The notes beneath the pieces were generated by a model. The model searched no databases and was not told the DNA's origin. It saw only the letters and a list, made by a program, of their open reading frames with translations. From Falsirhodobacter sp. 20TX0035 (GTDB lineage: Bacteria > Pseudomonadota > Alphaproteobacteria > Rhodobacterales > Rhodobacteraceae), in NCBI RefSeq assembly GCF_028307215.1, contig NZ_JAQMHV010000018.1:1-45634 (forward strand): 45,634 nucleotides of DNA, in the 5' to 3' direction. The position numbers and the translations under genes were made by a program. Positions 22,971 to 31,473 of this stretch are shown one piece after another (position 1 is the first letter of the stretch; each line of letters opens with the position of its first letter).

Positions 22971-23662
22971 TCCGCGTGTCCGAGATCTTCGGCCCAACCA
23001 TCCAGGGAGAGGGCGTGCTGATCGGGCTGCCCACGGTCTTCGTCCGTTCAGGCGGGTGCGACTACCGGTGCAGTTGGTGCGACAGCCTCCACGCCGTCGA
23101 CAGCGCCTTTCGCGACACCTGGACCCCCATGACGGCCGAGGCGATCCTGACCCGGATCGAGGATCTGTCGGGCGGCCGGCCGCTGACCGTGTCCCTGTCG
23201 GGCGGCAATCCCGCCATCCAGCCCTTCGGCCCGCTGATCGCGGCGGGGCAGGACAAGGGGTATCGCTTCGCACTGGAAACCCAGGGGTCCATCAGCCAGC
23301 CGTGGTTCGTGCGGCTGGACACGCTGGTGTTGTCCCCCAAACCCCCCAGCAGCGGGCAGGACACGGATTGGGACGCCTTCGCGCGCTGCCTTCTGCCGGG
23401 GCCGGAAACGGTGATGAAGATCGTGGTCTTCGACGATGCGGACTACGCCTTTGCGCGCGACGCGGCGGCCCGCTTCCCGCACCTGCCGCTGTATCTTCAA
23501 CCCGGCAACCCGATGGTGGACGAGGCGGCGGCCGTGGATCAGAACGGCCTCGTGGACCGGATGCTGTGGCTGATCGACAAGACCGTGGCGGATGGCTGGT
23601 TCACCCCGCGCATCCTGCCGCAACTGCATGTCATCCTTTGGGGCAATAAAAGGGGCGTATGA
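22967..23662 (+). CDS. queE: 7-carboxy-7-deazaguanine synthase (radical SAM)
   Basis: Radical-SAM enzyme forming the 7-deazaguanine ring. 231 aa. It opens with [20 protein letters not shown], then [20 protein letters not shown] with the CxxxCxxC iron-sulfur motif, and [11 protein letters not shown] near the SAM site. The product [12 protein letters not shown] segment fits the family. Start ATG 22967 overlaps the queD stop. Queuosine cluster gene. Confidence 0.95.
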   Translation: MIRVSEIFGPTIQGEGVLIGLPTVFVRSGGCDYRCSWCDSLHAVDSAFRDTWTPMTAEAILTRIEDLSGGRPLTVSLSGGNPAIQPFGPLIAAGQDKGYRFALETQGSISQPWFVRLDTLVLSPKPPSSGQDTDWDAFARCLLPGPETVMKIVVFDDADYAFARDAAARFPHLPLYLQPGNPMVDEAAAVDQNGLVDRMLWLIDKTVADGWFTPRILPQLHVILWGNKRGV

Positions 23663-24123
23663 TGGAAGAGAACATCTATTCGGGGCTGAAGCAGCTGGGC
23701 GGCGCGACCGTCATGCCCCAATCGCCCGAGGAGGCGGTGCTGGAACGGGTGAAGAACCCGCAGGACGTGTCCTACCTCGTGCGTTTCACCGCGCCGGAAT
23801 TCACCTCGCTCTGCCCGATGACGGGGCAGCCCGACTTCGCGCATCTGATGATCGACTACGTGCCCGGCGACTGGCTGGTGGAATCGAAGTCGCTGAAGCT
23901 GTTCCTCGGGTCATTCCGCAACCATGGCGCGTTCCACGAGGATTGCTCCGTCCTGATCGCGCGGCGGCTGGTGGAGTTCCTTGATCCGCAATGGCTGCGC
24001 ATCGGCGCCTACTGGTATCCGCGCGGCGGCATTCCGATCGACGTCTTCTGGCAGACGGGCGAACCGCCAAAGGGCGTTTGGATCCCTGAACAGGGCGTGC
24101 CGCCCTATCGCGGACGCGGCTAA
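23659..24123 (+). CDS. queF: NADPH-dependent 7-cyano-7-deazaguanine reductase
   Basis: Reduces preQ0 to preQ1, the last step before insertion into tRNA. 154 aa, the short unimodular form. The catalytic Cys52 is in [14 protein letters not shown], and the QueF motif [20 protein letters not shown] follows. It starts at ATG 23659, overlapping the queE stop; a second ATG follows at once and could be used instead. Together with the three genes before it, it gives the complete route from dihydroneopterin triphosphate to preQ1. Confidence 0.95.
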   Translation: MMEENIYSGLKQLGGATVMPQSPEEAVLERVKNPQDVSYLVRFTAPEFTSLCPMTGQPDFAHLMIDYVPGDWLVESKSLKLFLGSFRNHGAFHEDCSVLIARRLVEFLDPQWLRIGAYWYPRGGIPIDVFWQTGEPPKGVWIPEQGVPPYRGRG

Positions 24124-24162
24124 GTGAATTGCGCGGCGGTTCGGGGCGGGGTAGCCAAGGGC

Positions 24163-24789
24163 ATGTTCCGTCGCGCCCTTCTCCTCGCCTGTCTTGCCGC
24201 CTCGCCCGCCGGGGCGCATCCGCATGTCTTTGTCGACGAATCCGTCGGCTTCCGGATGGACGGGGACGCCCTGACCGGGCTGCGGATCGTCTGGCTGTAC
24301 GACGCGTTCTCCACCCTCGTCCTGTATGACCAGCTTTGGCTGGACGAGGATGGCGATGGCCAGCTGAACGCCGAGGATCTGCAGAAGGTCGCCGCCGGCG
24401 AAACCGAATGGGCCGAGGATTACGAAGGCGACACCTACCTGTTCCACGGCAACGCCAAGGTGCCGCTGACCCGTCCGGAAAACGGCACCGCCCGCATGGT
24501 GGGCGACCGGGTGGAGGTGACGTTCGACCTGCCGCTGGCCGACCCCCTGCCCATGGCGGGGCAGGAGGTGGTGCTGAAGATGTACGCGCCCGACTATTAC
24601 TACGCCTACACCGCCAAGGCCGTGCTGGACACGCCCGAAGGCTGCCACACGCGCATCGTGCCCTTCACCCCCGACAGCGTCAGCCTGCGCCTTCAGGCCG
24701 AACTCGCAAAGCTGGGAACCGAGGAGATGCCCGACGATCCCAACATCGGCGCCAACTTCGCCGAGGAAGCGCGGCTGGCATGCGACTGA
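24163..24789 (+). CDS. DUF1007 periplasmic protein
   Basis: A 208-aa exported protein with signal peptide MFRRALLLACLAASPAGA and mature start HPHVFVDESV, the DUF1007 hallmark. An acidic segment LWLDEDGDGQLNAEDLQK looks like an EF-hand-type calcium loop. ATG 24163 gives the clean signal; an upstream GTG frame from 24124 would add 13 residues before it. DUF1007 proteins are commonly encoded next to NicO/RcnA-type transporters, as here, where the following gene overlaps. A role as periplasmic partner in nickel, cobalt or zinc transport is plausible but unproven. Confidence 0.8.
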   Translation: MFRRALLLACLAASPAGAHPHVFVDESVGFRMDGDALTGLRIVWLYDAFSTLVLYDQLWLDEDGDGQLNAEDLQKVAAGETEWAEDYEGDTYLFHGNAKVPLTRPENGTARMVGDRVEVTFDLPLADPLPMAGQEVVLKMYAPDYYYAYTAKAVLDTPEGCHTRIVPFTPDSVSLRLQAELAKLGTEEMPDDPNIGANFAEEARLACD

Positions 24790-25637
24790 TCGCGGGGCTG
24801 GCGGCCGCGGCCCTGCTGGCCGTCGTCCTGATCGGGCTGGGGGATCACTACGGGCTAGCCGCGCTGGGCTGGGCGTCCGGCGTGCAGCAAAAGGTGCAGA
24901 CCGAGATGGCGGGCGTGATCCGCGCGATCAAGGCGGGCGACCCCTGGGCCCTTGCCACCCTCTGCGGGCTGAGCGGGGCCTACGGCTTCCTGCACGCGCT
25001 GGGGCCGGGGCATGGCAAGGTGCTGCTGGGCGGGGCTGCGCTGGGCACCACGGCCACCGCGCGCCGCATCTTCGCGCTGGGGGCGGCCGCCAGCCTGGCG
25101 CAGGCGCTGGGGGCCATCCTTCTGGTGCTGGTGGTCGTGAACCTGTTCCGCCTGACCTCGCAAGAGGCGTCGGCCCTGGCCGAGGGGGCGCTTGCCACCT
25201 TCAGCCGTCTGGCCATCGCCGCCATCGGCGCGCTGCTGGTCTGGCGCGGGCTGCGGGCGCTGCGGGCCGAACAGCACCATCATCACCATTGCGGCTGCGG
25301 CCATTCTCACGGCCCCACGGCGGCCGAGGTGACGAACCTGTCGTCCCGGCGCGAGACCTTCGCCCTGATCCTGTCGGTCGCGGCACGCCCCTGCACCGGC
25401 GCGATCTTTCTTCTGGTCATCGCCTGGCGCTTCGGGATTCCCGGCGCGGGGGTGCTGGGGGTGCTGGCCATGGGGCTGGGCACGGCCGCGCTGAACGCGC
25501 TGGCCATCGGCGGCGGGCTGGCCGCGCGCCGGCTGGCCTGGCTGGGCCGCCGGACGGGCAACGCACGCCGGGCGGGCGTGCTTCAGGTGGCGGCGGGGGC
25601 GGCGGTCGTGGGCCTGTCCGCGCTGACGCTCGCATGA
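24780..25637 (+). CDS. nickel/cobalt transporter, NicO/RcnA family
   Basis: A 285-aa inner membrane protein with about six to seven membrane segments. Features include YGFLHALGPGHGKVLLGGAA (the H-x-x-G-P-G-H-G-K metal-site motif), a histidine-rich cytosolic loop HHHHHCGCGHSHGP, and a late VAARPCTGAIFLLVIAWRFG motif. The family exports or imports nickel and cobalt; pairing with DUF1007 is common in alphaproteobacteria. It starts at ATG 24780, overlapping the preceding gene by 10 bases, and overlaps the DoxX gene (ATGA). Direction and metal cannot be decided from sequence alone. Confidence 0.85.
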   Translation: MRLIAGLAAAALLAVVLIGLGDHYGLAALGWASGVQQKVQTEMAGVIRAIKAGDPWALATLCGLSGAYGFLHALGPGHGKVLLGGAALGTTATARRIFALGAAASLAQALGAILLVLVVVNLFRLTSQEASALAEGALATFSRLAIAAIGALLVWRGLRALRAEQHHHHHCGCGHSHGPTAAEVTNLSSRRETFALILSVAARPCTGAIFLLVIAWRFGIPGAGVLGVLAMGLGTAALNALAIGGGLAARRLAWLGRRTGNARRAGVLQVAAGAAVVGLSALTLA

Positions 25638-25993
25638 ACGACGCGCTGAACCTTGTCGGCCGGGTGCTGATCGCGCTGCTGTTCGTGGGCGGCGCGCTGC
25701 AGAAGGTGACCGAGCCCGCCCCGGTGGAAGGGATGATCGCGGGTCTTGGCTTGCCGGGTGGGCTCGTCTGGCCGGTGGCCCTGTTCGACCTGATCGCGGG
25801 CGTGCTCCTGGTGACGGGGCCGCGCGTGCGGCAGGTGGCGCTGGTGATGGCCACCTATTGCATCCTCACCAGCTGGTTCCACTGGCAGCTTCGGGCCGAT
25901 CCGTGGCAGGTCACGATCTTCGTGAAGAACTGGGCCATCGCCGGCGGCCTTCTGGTGCTGGCCGCCAGCGGTCCGGGCCGCTTCGCGCGCTAG
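25634..25993 (+). CDS. DoxX family membrane protein
   Basis: A 119-aa protein with four hydrophobic segments: VGRVLIALLFVGGALQKVTE, VWPVALFDLIAGVLLVTG, VALVMATYCILTSWFHW and WAIAGGLLVLAASG. Length and layout fit DoxX/DUF417-like proteins, whose function is often linked to redox or quinone chemistry but is not established here. It is the last gene of the DUF1007-NicO-DoxX run. Its stop overlaps by two bases the stop of the convergent peptidase gene. Confidence 0.75.
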   Translation: MNDALNLVGRVLIALLFVGGALQKVTEPAPVEGMIAGLGLPGGLVWPVALFDLIAGVLLVTGPRVRQVALVMATYCILTSWFHWQLRADPWQVTIFVKNWAIAGGLLVLAASGPGRFAR

Positions 25994-27198
25994 ACCTCCA
26001 TCCCCGCGGTGCCAAGGATCGCGGCCAGCGCGGCGTTCAGCCCGCGCAGCGACAGCTCCGGCTCCACATCGATCCATTCCTCCAGCGTGTGGGCCCGGCC
26101 GCCCGCGCCACCGCTGCCGAATTTCACCGCCGGGATCCCCAGGCTCATCGGGATGTTCGCGTCGGTGGAGGAGGCGGAAAGCACCGGCGTGAACCCGAAG
26201 GCGCGGATCGCCTCCATCGATGCGGTGACGATGCGCTGGTCATGGCCCGTGCCGCCCGCCGGACGCGCGCCGATCTGCGCGGCCTCGGCCCGGATGGACC
26301 CGTTGGCGGTGTCGCCGCGCGCGTTCTCGTTTTCCACCGCCGTGGCGATCAGGCGGTGCATCTCTGCGTCGATCCGGGCCAGTTCGGCGGGCGAGGTCGA
26401 ACGCAGGTCCACCTCCACCCACACCTCCTCGGGGATGGCGTTGATGGAGGTGCCGCCCCCGAACACGCTGGCGCAATAGGACGTGCGGGGATCGGCCGGC
26501 ACCTCGATCTTCGACAGGCCCACCAGCATCTCGCCCATGGCATAGGCGGGGTTCACGGTGCCGAAGGCGCCAAGGCTGTGCCCACCCGGCCCCCGGAACG
26601 TCACGCGGTATCGGTTGGACCCGACGGCCCCCGTGACCAGATCCGGCGTCTCGATCCCGTCGATGGTGAAGAAGGCGGCCACCTTGTCGCGATACGCCCC
26701 TTCGGTGAAGAAGTGGCGCACGCCGCGCAGGTCGCCTTTCCCTTCCTCGCCCACGTCGCCCATGAACAGGATGTCATGCTCGGTCCAGATGTCGGCCGCG
26801 TCCAGCGCGCGGACAAAGGCCAGAAGGGCCGCCAGCCCGCGCGTGTCGTCGCCCACGCCGGGAGCGAACAGCTTCGTGCCCTCGCGCCGCACGGTCACGT
26901 CCGTGCCTTCGGGGAACACAGTGTCCAGATGCGCCGACACCACAACCAGCGACCCGTTGCCCCGCCCGCGCCGCAGCCCGGTCACGTTGCCGATGGCGTC
27001 GGTCGTCACATCCTCCAGCCCCAGCGCACGAAACCGCTCGGCATAGGCCGCCGCGCGCCGTTCCTCCCGGAAGGGCGGGGCGGGGATTTCGGTCAGGGTG
27101 ACGATCTCCTCCACGAACCGGTCGTGATCCGCGCGCAGCGCGTCGGTCGCGGTCGTGAACCGGGGGTGGGAGAGAATGGTGGTCATGTCGAAGGTCAT
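25990..27198 (-). CDS. M20-family metallopeptidase (PepT/ArgE-like)
   Basis: A 402-aa dinuclear zinc hydrolase. Metal-binding segments are VVSAHLDTVFP (His, Asp), GVGDDTRGLAALLAF (bridging Asp), MGDVGEEGKGDLRG (catalytic Glu and ligand) and, near the end, GSGGAGGRAHTLEEWID (His). The lid dimerisation domain lies around residues 195-310 (FRGPGGHSLGAFGTVNPAYA). ATG 27198 has AAAGGAG 7 bases upstream; an in-frame ATG at 27186 is less well placed. It is probably cytosolic because there is no signal peptide. It is divergent from the NCS2 permease. The substrate may be a dipeptide, tripeptide or acylated amino acid. Confidence 0.88.
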   Translation of the reverse strand: MTFDMTTILSHPRFTTATDALRADHDRFVEEIVTLTEIPAPPFREERRAAAYAERFRALGLEDVTTDAIGNVTGLRRGRGNGSLVVVSAHLDTVFPEGTDVTVRREGTKLFAPGVGDDTRGLAALLAFVRALDAADIWTEHDILFMGDVGEEGKGDLRGVRHFFTEGAYRDKVAAFFTIDGIETPDLVTGAVGSNRYRVTFRGPGGHSLGAFGTVNPAYAMGEMLVGLSKIEVPADPRTSYCASVFGGGTSINAIPEEVWVEVDLRSTSPAELARIDAEMHRLIATAVENENARGDTANGSIRAEAAQIGARPAGGTGHDQRIVTASMEAIRAFGFTPVLSASSTDANIPMSLGIPAVKFGSGGAGGRAHTLEEWIDVEPELSLRGLNAALAAILGTAGMEV

Positions 27199-27300
27199 GG
27201 GCGGGCTCCTTTGCCGGTCCACCATTTTCCGGGCGGCGGCGGGATGCAAGGCCGCCGGGGGTGCACAACGGCCACGCAAGGGCACCTGCCTGCAGAAAGG

Positions 27301-27350
27301 CCGTGCGCGCCGCGGGGGCTGGATGTAAGCCGACCGTCAGGTCGCGCGCC
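27301..27350 (+). ncRNA. structured leader of the NCS2 permease, possible purine-type riboswitch
   Basis: GCGCGC at 27305-27310 can pair with GCGCGC at 27344-27349, enclosing a small hairpin GGCT (27317-27320)/AGCC (27328-27331) with the loop GGATGTA. A 200-bp leader before a xanthine/uracil permease is where NMT1-motif (xanthine-I) riboswitches occur in proteobacteria. I cannot confirm the consensus from memory. Confidence 0.2.
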
Positions 27351-27399
27351 GTGCCCGGAGGCCGCACCCCCTTCAAGACCGGGCCGACAGGAGGTGCAT

Positions 27400-28713
27400 G
27401 TGAGCTTCTTTCCCCGCTGGACGCCCGCCACGGGCCCCATGGTGCAGCCGGATGAACGGCTGGGCTGGGGCGCGACGGTTCCCCTTGGCCTGCAACATCT
27501 GGTTGCGATGTCGGGCTCGACCATCCTTGCGCCACTCCTGATGGGGTTCGATCCGAACCTGGCCATCCTGTTTTCGGGCATCGGCACGCTGATCTTCTTC
27601 GTGGTGACGCGGGGAAGGGTTCCCAGCTATCTCGGCTCCTCCTTCGCGTTCATCGCGGTGGTCATCGCGGCCACGGGCTATGCGGGGCAGGGGGCGAACG
27701 CGAACATCGGCGTGGCGCTGGGCGGGATCATCGCCTGCGGGCTGCTGTATGCGCTGATCGGCGCGCTGGTGATGGCCACGGGCACGGCTTGGGTGGAACG
27801 GCTGATGCCTCCCACCGTCACGGGCGCCGTGGGCGCGGCCATCGGCCTGAACCTCGCCCCCGTCGCCACGCAAGGGATCGAGGGGACGGGCCCGCACATG
27901 CTGGTGGCGCTGCTGACGGTTCTGGCGGTCGGGCTGGTCGCCGTCTATGCGCCCCCGGCCATCCGCCGGGTGTCGATCCTTGCGGGCATCCTTGTGGGCT
28001 ATGGCGCCGTGCTGATCCTGGGCAACGGCCTTGGCCTTCTGCCGGGGGTCAATTTCGGGGCGCTGGCCGCCGCGCCGTGGTTCGGCTGGCCCACCTTCCA
28101 CGCGCCGGTGTTCGACAGCCGCGCCATCTGGCTGATCGCCCCCGTCGCCATCATCCTCGTGGCGGAGAATCTGGGCCACATCAAGGCCATCGGCGCGATG
28201 ACGGGCCGCCCCATGGACCGCTGGATCGGGCCTGGCTTCATCGGCGACGGGATCGCCACGATGGTGTCGGGCGCCGGCGGCGGCACCGGCGTCACCACCT
28301 ATGCCGAGAACATGGGCGTCATGGCCGTCACCCGCGTCTTCTCCACGCTCGTCTTCGTGGTGGCGGCGGTGGTGGCGATCTTCCTCGGATTCTCGCCCAA
28401 GTTCGGGGCGCTGCTGGGCACGATCCCCGCGCCGGTGCTGGGCGGGCTGTCGGTCGTGGTGTTCGGCCTGATCGCCGCCGCTATGGTGCGTCTGTGGGTA
28501 GACAACCACGTCGACTTTTCCGACCCGCGCAACCTGATCACGGTCGGGGTCACGCTGGTGTTCGGGGCCGGCAATTTCGGCATCACCCTGGGCGGCTTCA
28601 CCGTCGAAGGGATCGGCACGGCCACTGTGGCGGCGATCGTGCTATATCAGCTGCTGGGCCTGCGCCGGGCCGATCGCGTGGTCCTGCCGATGGACGAGGC
28701 GTCGGGCCGCTAG
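27400..28713 (+). CDS. uracil/xanthine:cation symporter (NCS2 family)
   Basis: A 437-aa inner membrane permease with about 14 hydrophobic spans. Signatures are WGATVPLGLQHLVAMSGSTI at the start, YLGSSFAFIAVVIAATGY, the NCS2 motif VAENLGHIKAIGAMTGRPMD and ATMVSGAGGGTGVTTYAEN, and LVFGAGNFGITLGGFTVEGI. The start is GTG 27400 with AGGAGG 6 bases upstream; an overlapping ATG is out of frame. UraA/RutG-type proteins carry uracil and the UapA/XanP branch xanthine; the AENLG-x-x-K motif alone does not decide. Its stop overlaps that of the convergent MFS gene. Confidence 0.9.
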   Translation: MSFFPRWTPATGPMVQPDERLGWGATVPLGLQHLVAMSGSTILAPLLMGFDPNLAILFSGIGTLIFFVVTRGRVPSYLGSSFAFIAVVIAATGYAGQGANANIGVALGGIIACGLLYALIGALVMATGTAWVERLMPPTVTGAVGAAIGLNLAPVATQGIEGTGPHMLVALLTVLAVGLVAVYAPPAIRRVSILAGILVGYGAVLILGNGLGLLPGVNFGALAAAPWFGWPTFHAPVFDSRAIWLIAPVAIILVAENLGHIKAIGAMTGRPMDRWIGPGFIGDGIATMVSGAGGGTGVTTYAENMGVMAVTRVFSTLVFVVAAVVAIFLGFSPKFGALLGTIPAPVLGGLSVVVFGLIAAAMVRLWVDNHVDFSDPRNLITVGVTLVFGAGNFGITLGGFTVEGIGTATVAAIVLYQLLGLRRADRVVLPMDEASGR

Positions 28714-29873
28714 GCGCGCCGTTCCAGAACCAGGAAGGCGGCCAGCGCCAGCGCCGGCGCCGCCATCCCGATCAGGGCGGCCGCAAGCCAGCCGCCCTGT
28801 TCATAGGCCAGCGCGCCAAATCCCGACCCCACGGCCCCGCCCACGAAGAAGGCGGCCATGAACAGCCCGTTCAGCCGGTTGCGCGTGGCGGCGCCCAGCG
28901 CGAAGATCTCCCTCTGGCTGAGGACGAGGTTCATGCCGATCGCCGCGTCCAGCACGATTGCGGCCACCGTCAGCACGATCAGCCCCGGCACCAGCGACAG
29001 CGCAAAGGCCGCGATGGCCAGCAGCAGCGCCGCCAGCGTTGCCACCCGCGTGTGGCCCGCATCGGCCCACCGCCCCGCCGCCGGCGCGATCAGGGCCCCC
29101 GCCACGCCAGCCAGTGCGAACAGGGCGATGCCGCGCTGGTCCAGCCCGTAGCGTTCCGCCAGCAGCAGGGGCGTCACCGTCCAGAACAGGCTGAACACCG
29201 AAAACAGCGCCGCGTGATACAGCGCCCGCCGCCGCAGCACTGGCGTGTCCCGCACCAGCCCCATCATGGAATGGAGGAGGGAGCCGTAGCTCATCCCGCC
29301 CTGCGGCATGCGCTTGGGCAGGCGCAGGCGCAGGGCGACGCCCAGCATCACCATGGCCCCCGCCGACAGGGCATAGACCATGTGCCACCCCGCCACATCG
29401 GCGATCAGGCCCGACACGGGGCGGGCCAGCATGATGCCCAGCAGCAGCCCGCTCATCACATTGCCGACCGTGCGGCCGCGGGTGGCCTCGTCGGCAAGGG
29501 CGGCGGCGAAGGGCACCAGCACCTGCACGGCCACCGCCCCCAGCCCGACGGCCAGCCCCGCCGTCAGGAACAGCGCCGCCGATCCGGCCAGCCCCGCCAC
29601 CACCAGCGCGACCGTCAGGCCCGCCATCAGCGCAAGGATCAGGCGGCGGTTTTCCATCAGGTCGCCCAAGGGCACCAGAAACAGCAGTCCCAGCCCATAG
29701 CCGACCTGGGTCAGCGTCACGGTCAGGCCGGCTGCGCCGGGCGACAGGCCCAGATCCCGCGCGATGGGGCCGGCCAGCGGCTGCGGATAATAGAGGTTCG
29801 CCACGATCAGCCCGCAGGCGGCGGCGAACAGAAACACAAGCCCGCGGGACAGCGGGCGGGACGGGTCGGTCAT
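28710..29873 (-). CDS. MFS transporter (YnfM/AraJ-like)
   Basis: A 387-aa 12-helix major facilitator. It begins LVFLFAAACGLIVANLYYPQ PL-type, with motif A as PLGDLMENRRLILALM and a central loop PKRMPQGGMSYGSLLHSM. The ANLYYPQPL opening marks a widespread group of putative drug or sugar exporters. GAGG lies 8 bases before ATG 29873. It is 68 bp downstream of the CHAP-domain gene on the same strand, with no functional link apparent. Substrate unknown. Confidence 0.85.
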   Translation of the reverse strand: MTDPSRPLSRGLVFLFAAACGLIVANLYYPQPLAGPIARDLGLSPGAAGLTVTLTQVGYGLGLLFLVPLGDLMENRRLILALMAGLTVALVVAGLAGSAALFLTAGLAVGLGAVAVQVLVPFAAALADEATRGRTVGNVMSGLLLGIMLARPVSGLIADVAGWHMVYALSAGAMVMLGVALRLRLPKRMPQGGMSYGSLLHSMMGLVRDTPVLRRRALYHAALFSVFSLFWTVTPLLLAERYGLDQRGIALFALAGVAGALIAPAAGRWADAGHTRVATLAALLLAIAAFALSLVPGLIVLTVAAIVLDAAIGMNLVLSQREIFALGAATRNRLNGLFMAAFFVGGAVGSGFGALAYEQGGWLAAALIGMAAPALALAAFLVLERRA

Positions 29874-29941
29874 GAAAGCCTCGGGGAGGATGCGTCGTTC
29901 GCGCGCACCCTAGCGCCGGACATCCGCCGGCGCATCCCCGT

Positions 29942-30484
29942 TCACGACAGGTTGGCCGCGCGGTAGATGAAGCCGTAGGTCGGATACACCGCGCCAAAGC
30001 TGTTGTAGCGGTTCTGCACGCGCACCTGCGACCAGTCGTTCTTTTCGGACACGTCGATCACCATCGTGTCGGTGGTGATGCGGTTGCGTTCCCAGTTGGC
30101 CTGATCGACCAGGATGCGGCGCGAATCCACCACATGCGACACCACGGCCACATGGCCCATCGGCATCTTGTGCGTCTTGCGGAACGTCAGCACCGACCCC
30201 GCCACGGGCACCAAACCCTTGGGGTAGTTGGCCCCCGCGCCTTCCCACCAAGTCCAGGCGTTGCCCTTGATCTCGATCCCTGACACAGCGCGGGCGAAGG
30301 GCACGCACCAGATCCGGCGCAGGTGGCGCATGTCCTGCGTGGCGTCGTTGACGGCCACCCGAAGATCGTCGCGGGTCATCTGTTCGACATAGACCTGACG
30401 CGCCCCGGCGTCGGCGAAGGCCGTCCCCGGAAGGGTTAGGGAAAGCACAAGAAGAACCCGTCCGAAAACTCCGGCCATCCGCAT
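29942..30484 (-). CDS. exported CHAP-domain amidase-like protein
   Basis: A 180-aa protein with signal peptide MRMAGVFGRVLLVLSLTLPG and cleavage after TAFA. The CHAP domain has its catalytic Cys60 in IWCVPFARAVSGI and His111 in MPMGHVAVVSHVVD. The segment WTWWEGAGANYPKGLVPVAG and ILVDQANWERN are typical of short alphaproteobacterial CHAP proteins. The family cleaves peptidoglycan cross-links or acts as a cysteine amidase; this one is probably periplasmic. The ATG at 30484 is the only start giving a normal signal; the longer frame would add 40 unlikely residues. Confidence 0.8.
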   Translation of the reverse strand: MRMAGVFGRVLLVLSLTLPGTAFADAGARQVYVEQMTRDDLRVAVNDATQDMRHLRRIWCVPFARAVSGIEIKGNAWTWWEGAGANYPKGLVPVAGSVLTFRKTHKMPMGHVAVVSHVVDSRRILVDQANWERNRITTDTMVIDVSEKNDWSQVRVQNRYNSFGAVYPTYGFIYRAANLS

Positions 30485-30711
30485 TGTCCGCAATATCCCC
30501 GATCGTGCAGGCGCTGGTCCTGCCGCGCCTGCCCCATACAGACGCCTTGTCACGCGATCTTCTTTCCGTGAAAGCCCGCCCCCCGCGCAACCTTTTCGGC
30601 GCACCGCGCAGTGACCTGCGCGAAAACCTGCCCATTTGGGCGGGACATGGGAACAAAGTCGCTGATGCCGGATGCATTGATCTTCGCCGGTCTTTCGCCC
30701 ATCTGCCGGTC

Positions 30712-31458
30712 ATGGACTGGATCGCGGTGGATCGTGGCGCACGCCTGCGCTTGTGGAAGATGAACGGGACCACGGTGCTGGGACGGGCCGACGCCCCCCG
30801 CCCCGAGACGCGGGAGGCGCTGCTGGCGGCCCTGCCCGAACGAAGCGGGCCCGTGGTCGTGGCGGGGGCGGCGGACCTGTGGGACCTGTGGTCACCCCTG
30901 CCTGCCGCGGTGCCCGCGCCGGTTCTGCGGGACGGGCTGCACCTTCTTCCCGGGCTGAGGCAGGACCGCCCGCTGCCCGATGCGGTGAACGGGGCCATGG
31001 CGCCCATCGCGGGGCTTCTGGCGGTGCATCCGCAGTTCGACGGCACCCTCGTGGTGGCGGGCGAACGGACGGTCTGGGCCTCCCTCAGCGCGGGGGAGGT
31101 GACGGACACGCGCAGCACGCTCACGGGCCGCCTGTTCGACGCGCTGGCCACGGGCGGCACGGTGGACGAACGGGCCTTCGCGGCGGCGCTGCCCGCCACG
31201 CTGTCGCGCCCGGAAACGCTGGCCGCGCAACTGGCGGTTCCCGGGCGGGACGACGCGCATCTGGCTGCCGCCCTGATCGGCGCGGAACTGGCGGCAACAA
31301 AGGCGTGGTGGCTGGGTCGGTCCGTTCTGGTCACCGGGGAAGGCGCGCTGCCCGATTTGCTGGTGCGGGCCCTTTCGGCGCAGGGCGTGTCGGCCCGTGC
31401 TGTTCCGGAGGAGGAGTTGTGGCTGGCCGGCCTGCGCCCGCGCCCCATATCCGCCTGA
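30712..31458 (+). CDS. 2-keto-3-deoxygalactonokinase-like protein, degenerate
   Basis: A 248-aa relative of DgoK, which phosphorylates 2-dehydro-3-deoxygalactonate; usual length is about 300. The N-terminus MDWIAVDRGARLRLWKMNG parallels the ATP-site motif WIAVDWGTSNLRLW of DgoK, and NGAMAPIAGLL, STLTGRLFDAL and ALIGAELAATKAWW match later blocks. However, the segment corresponding to GMIGSRQGW is absent and the GTHSKW block reads GERTVW. It may be a rapidly evolved or non-catalytic homologue. ATG 30712 is chosen because upstream in-frame sequence is not DgoK-like. It is followed 15 bp later by a lactonase gene, a typical sugar-acid catabolic pairing. Confidence 0.6.
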   Translation: MDWIAVDRGARLRLWKMNGTTVLGRADAPRPETREALLAALPERSGPVVVAGAADLWDLWSPLPAAVPAPVLRDGLHLLPGLRQDRPLPDAVNGAMAPIAGLLAVHPQFDGTLVVAGERTVWASLSAGEVTDTRSTLTGRLFDALATGGTVDERAFAAALPATLSRPETLAAQLAVPGRDDAHLAAALIGAELAATKAWWLGRSVLVTGEGALPDLLVRALSAQGVSARAVPEEELWLAGLRPRPISA

Positions 31459-31473
31459 ACGGCAGGAGGCGGC

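Noticed and set aside
25858-27399. A long upstream extension of the NCS2 permease frame
   Set aside because: The extension overlaps the M20 peptidase on the other strand and has shadow composition; the GTG at 27400 has a strong AGGAGG.
30484-30711. N-terminal extension of the DgoK-like gene to 30484
   Set aside because: The added residues do not resemble DgoK and would overlap the divergent CHAP gene start; the family N-terminus aligns at 30712.
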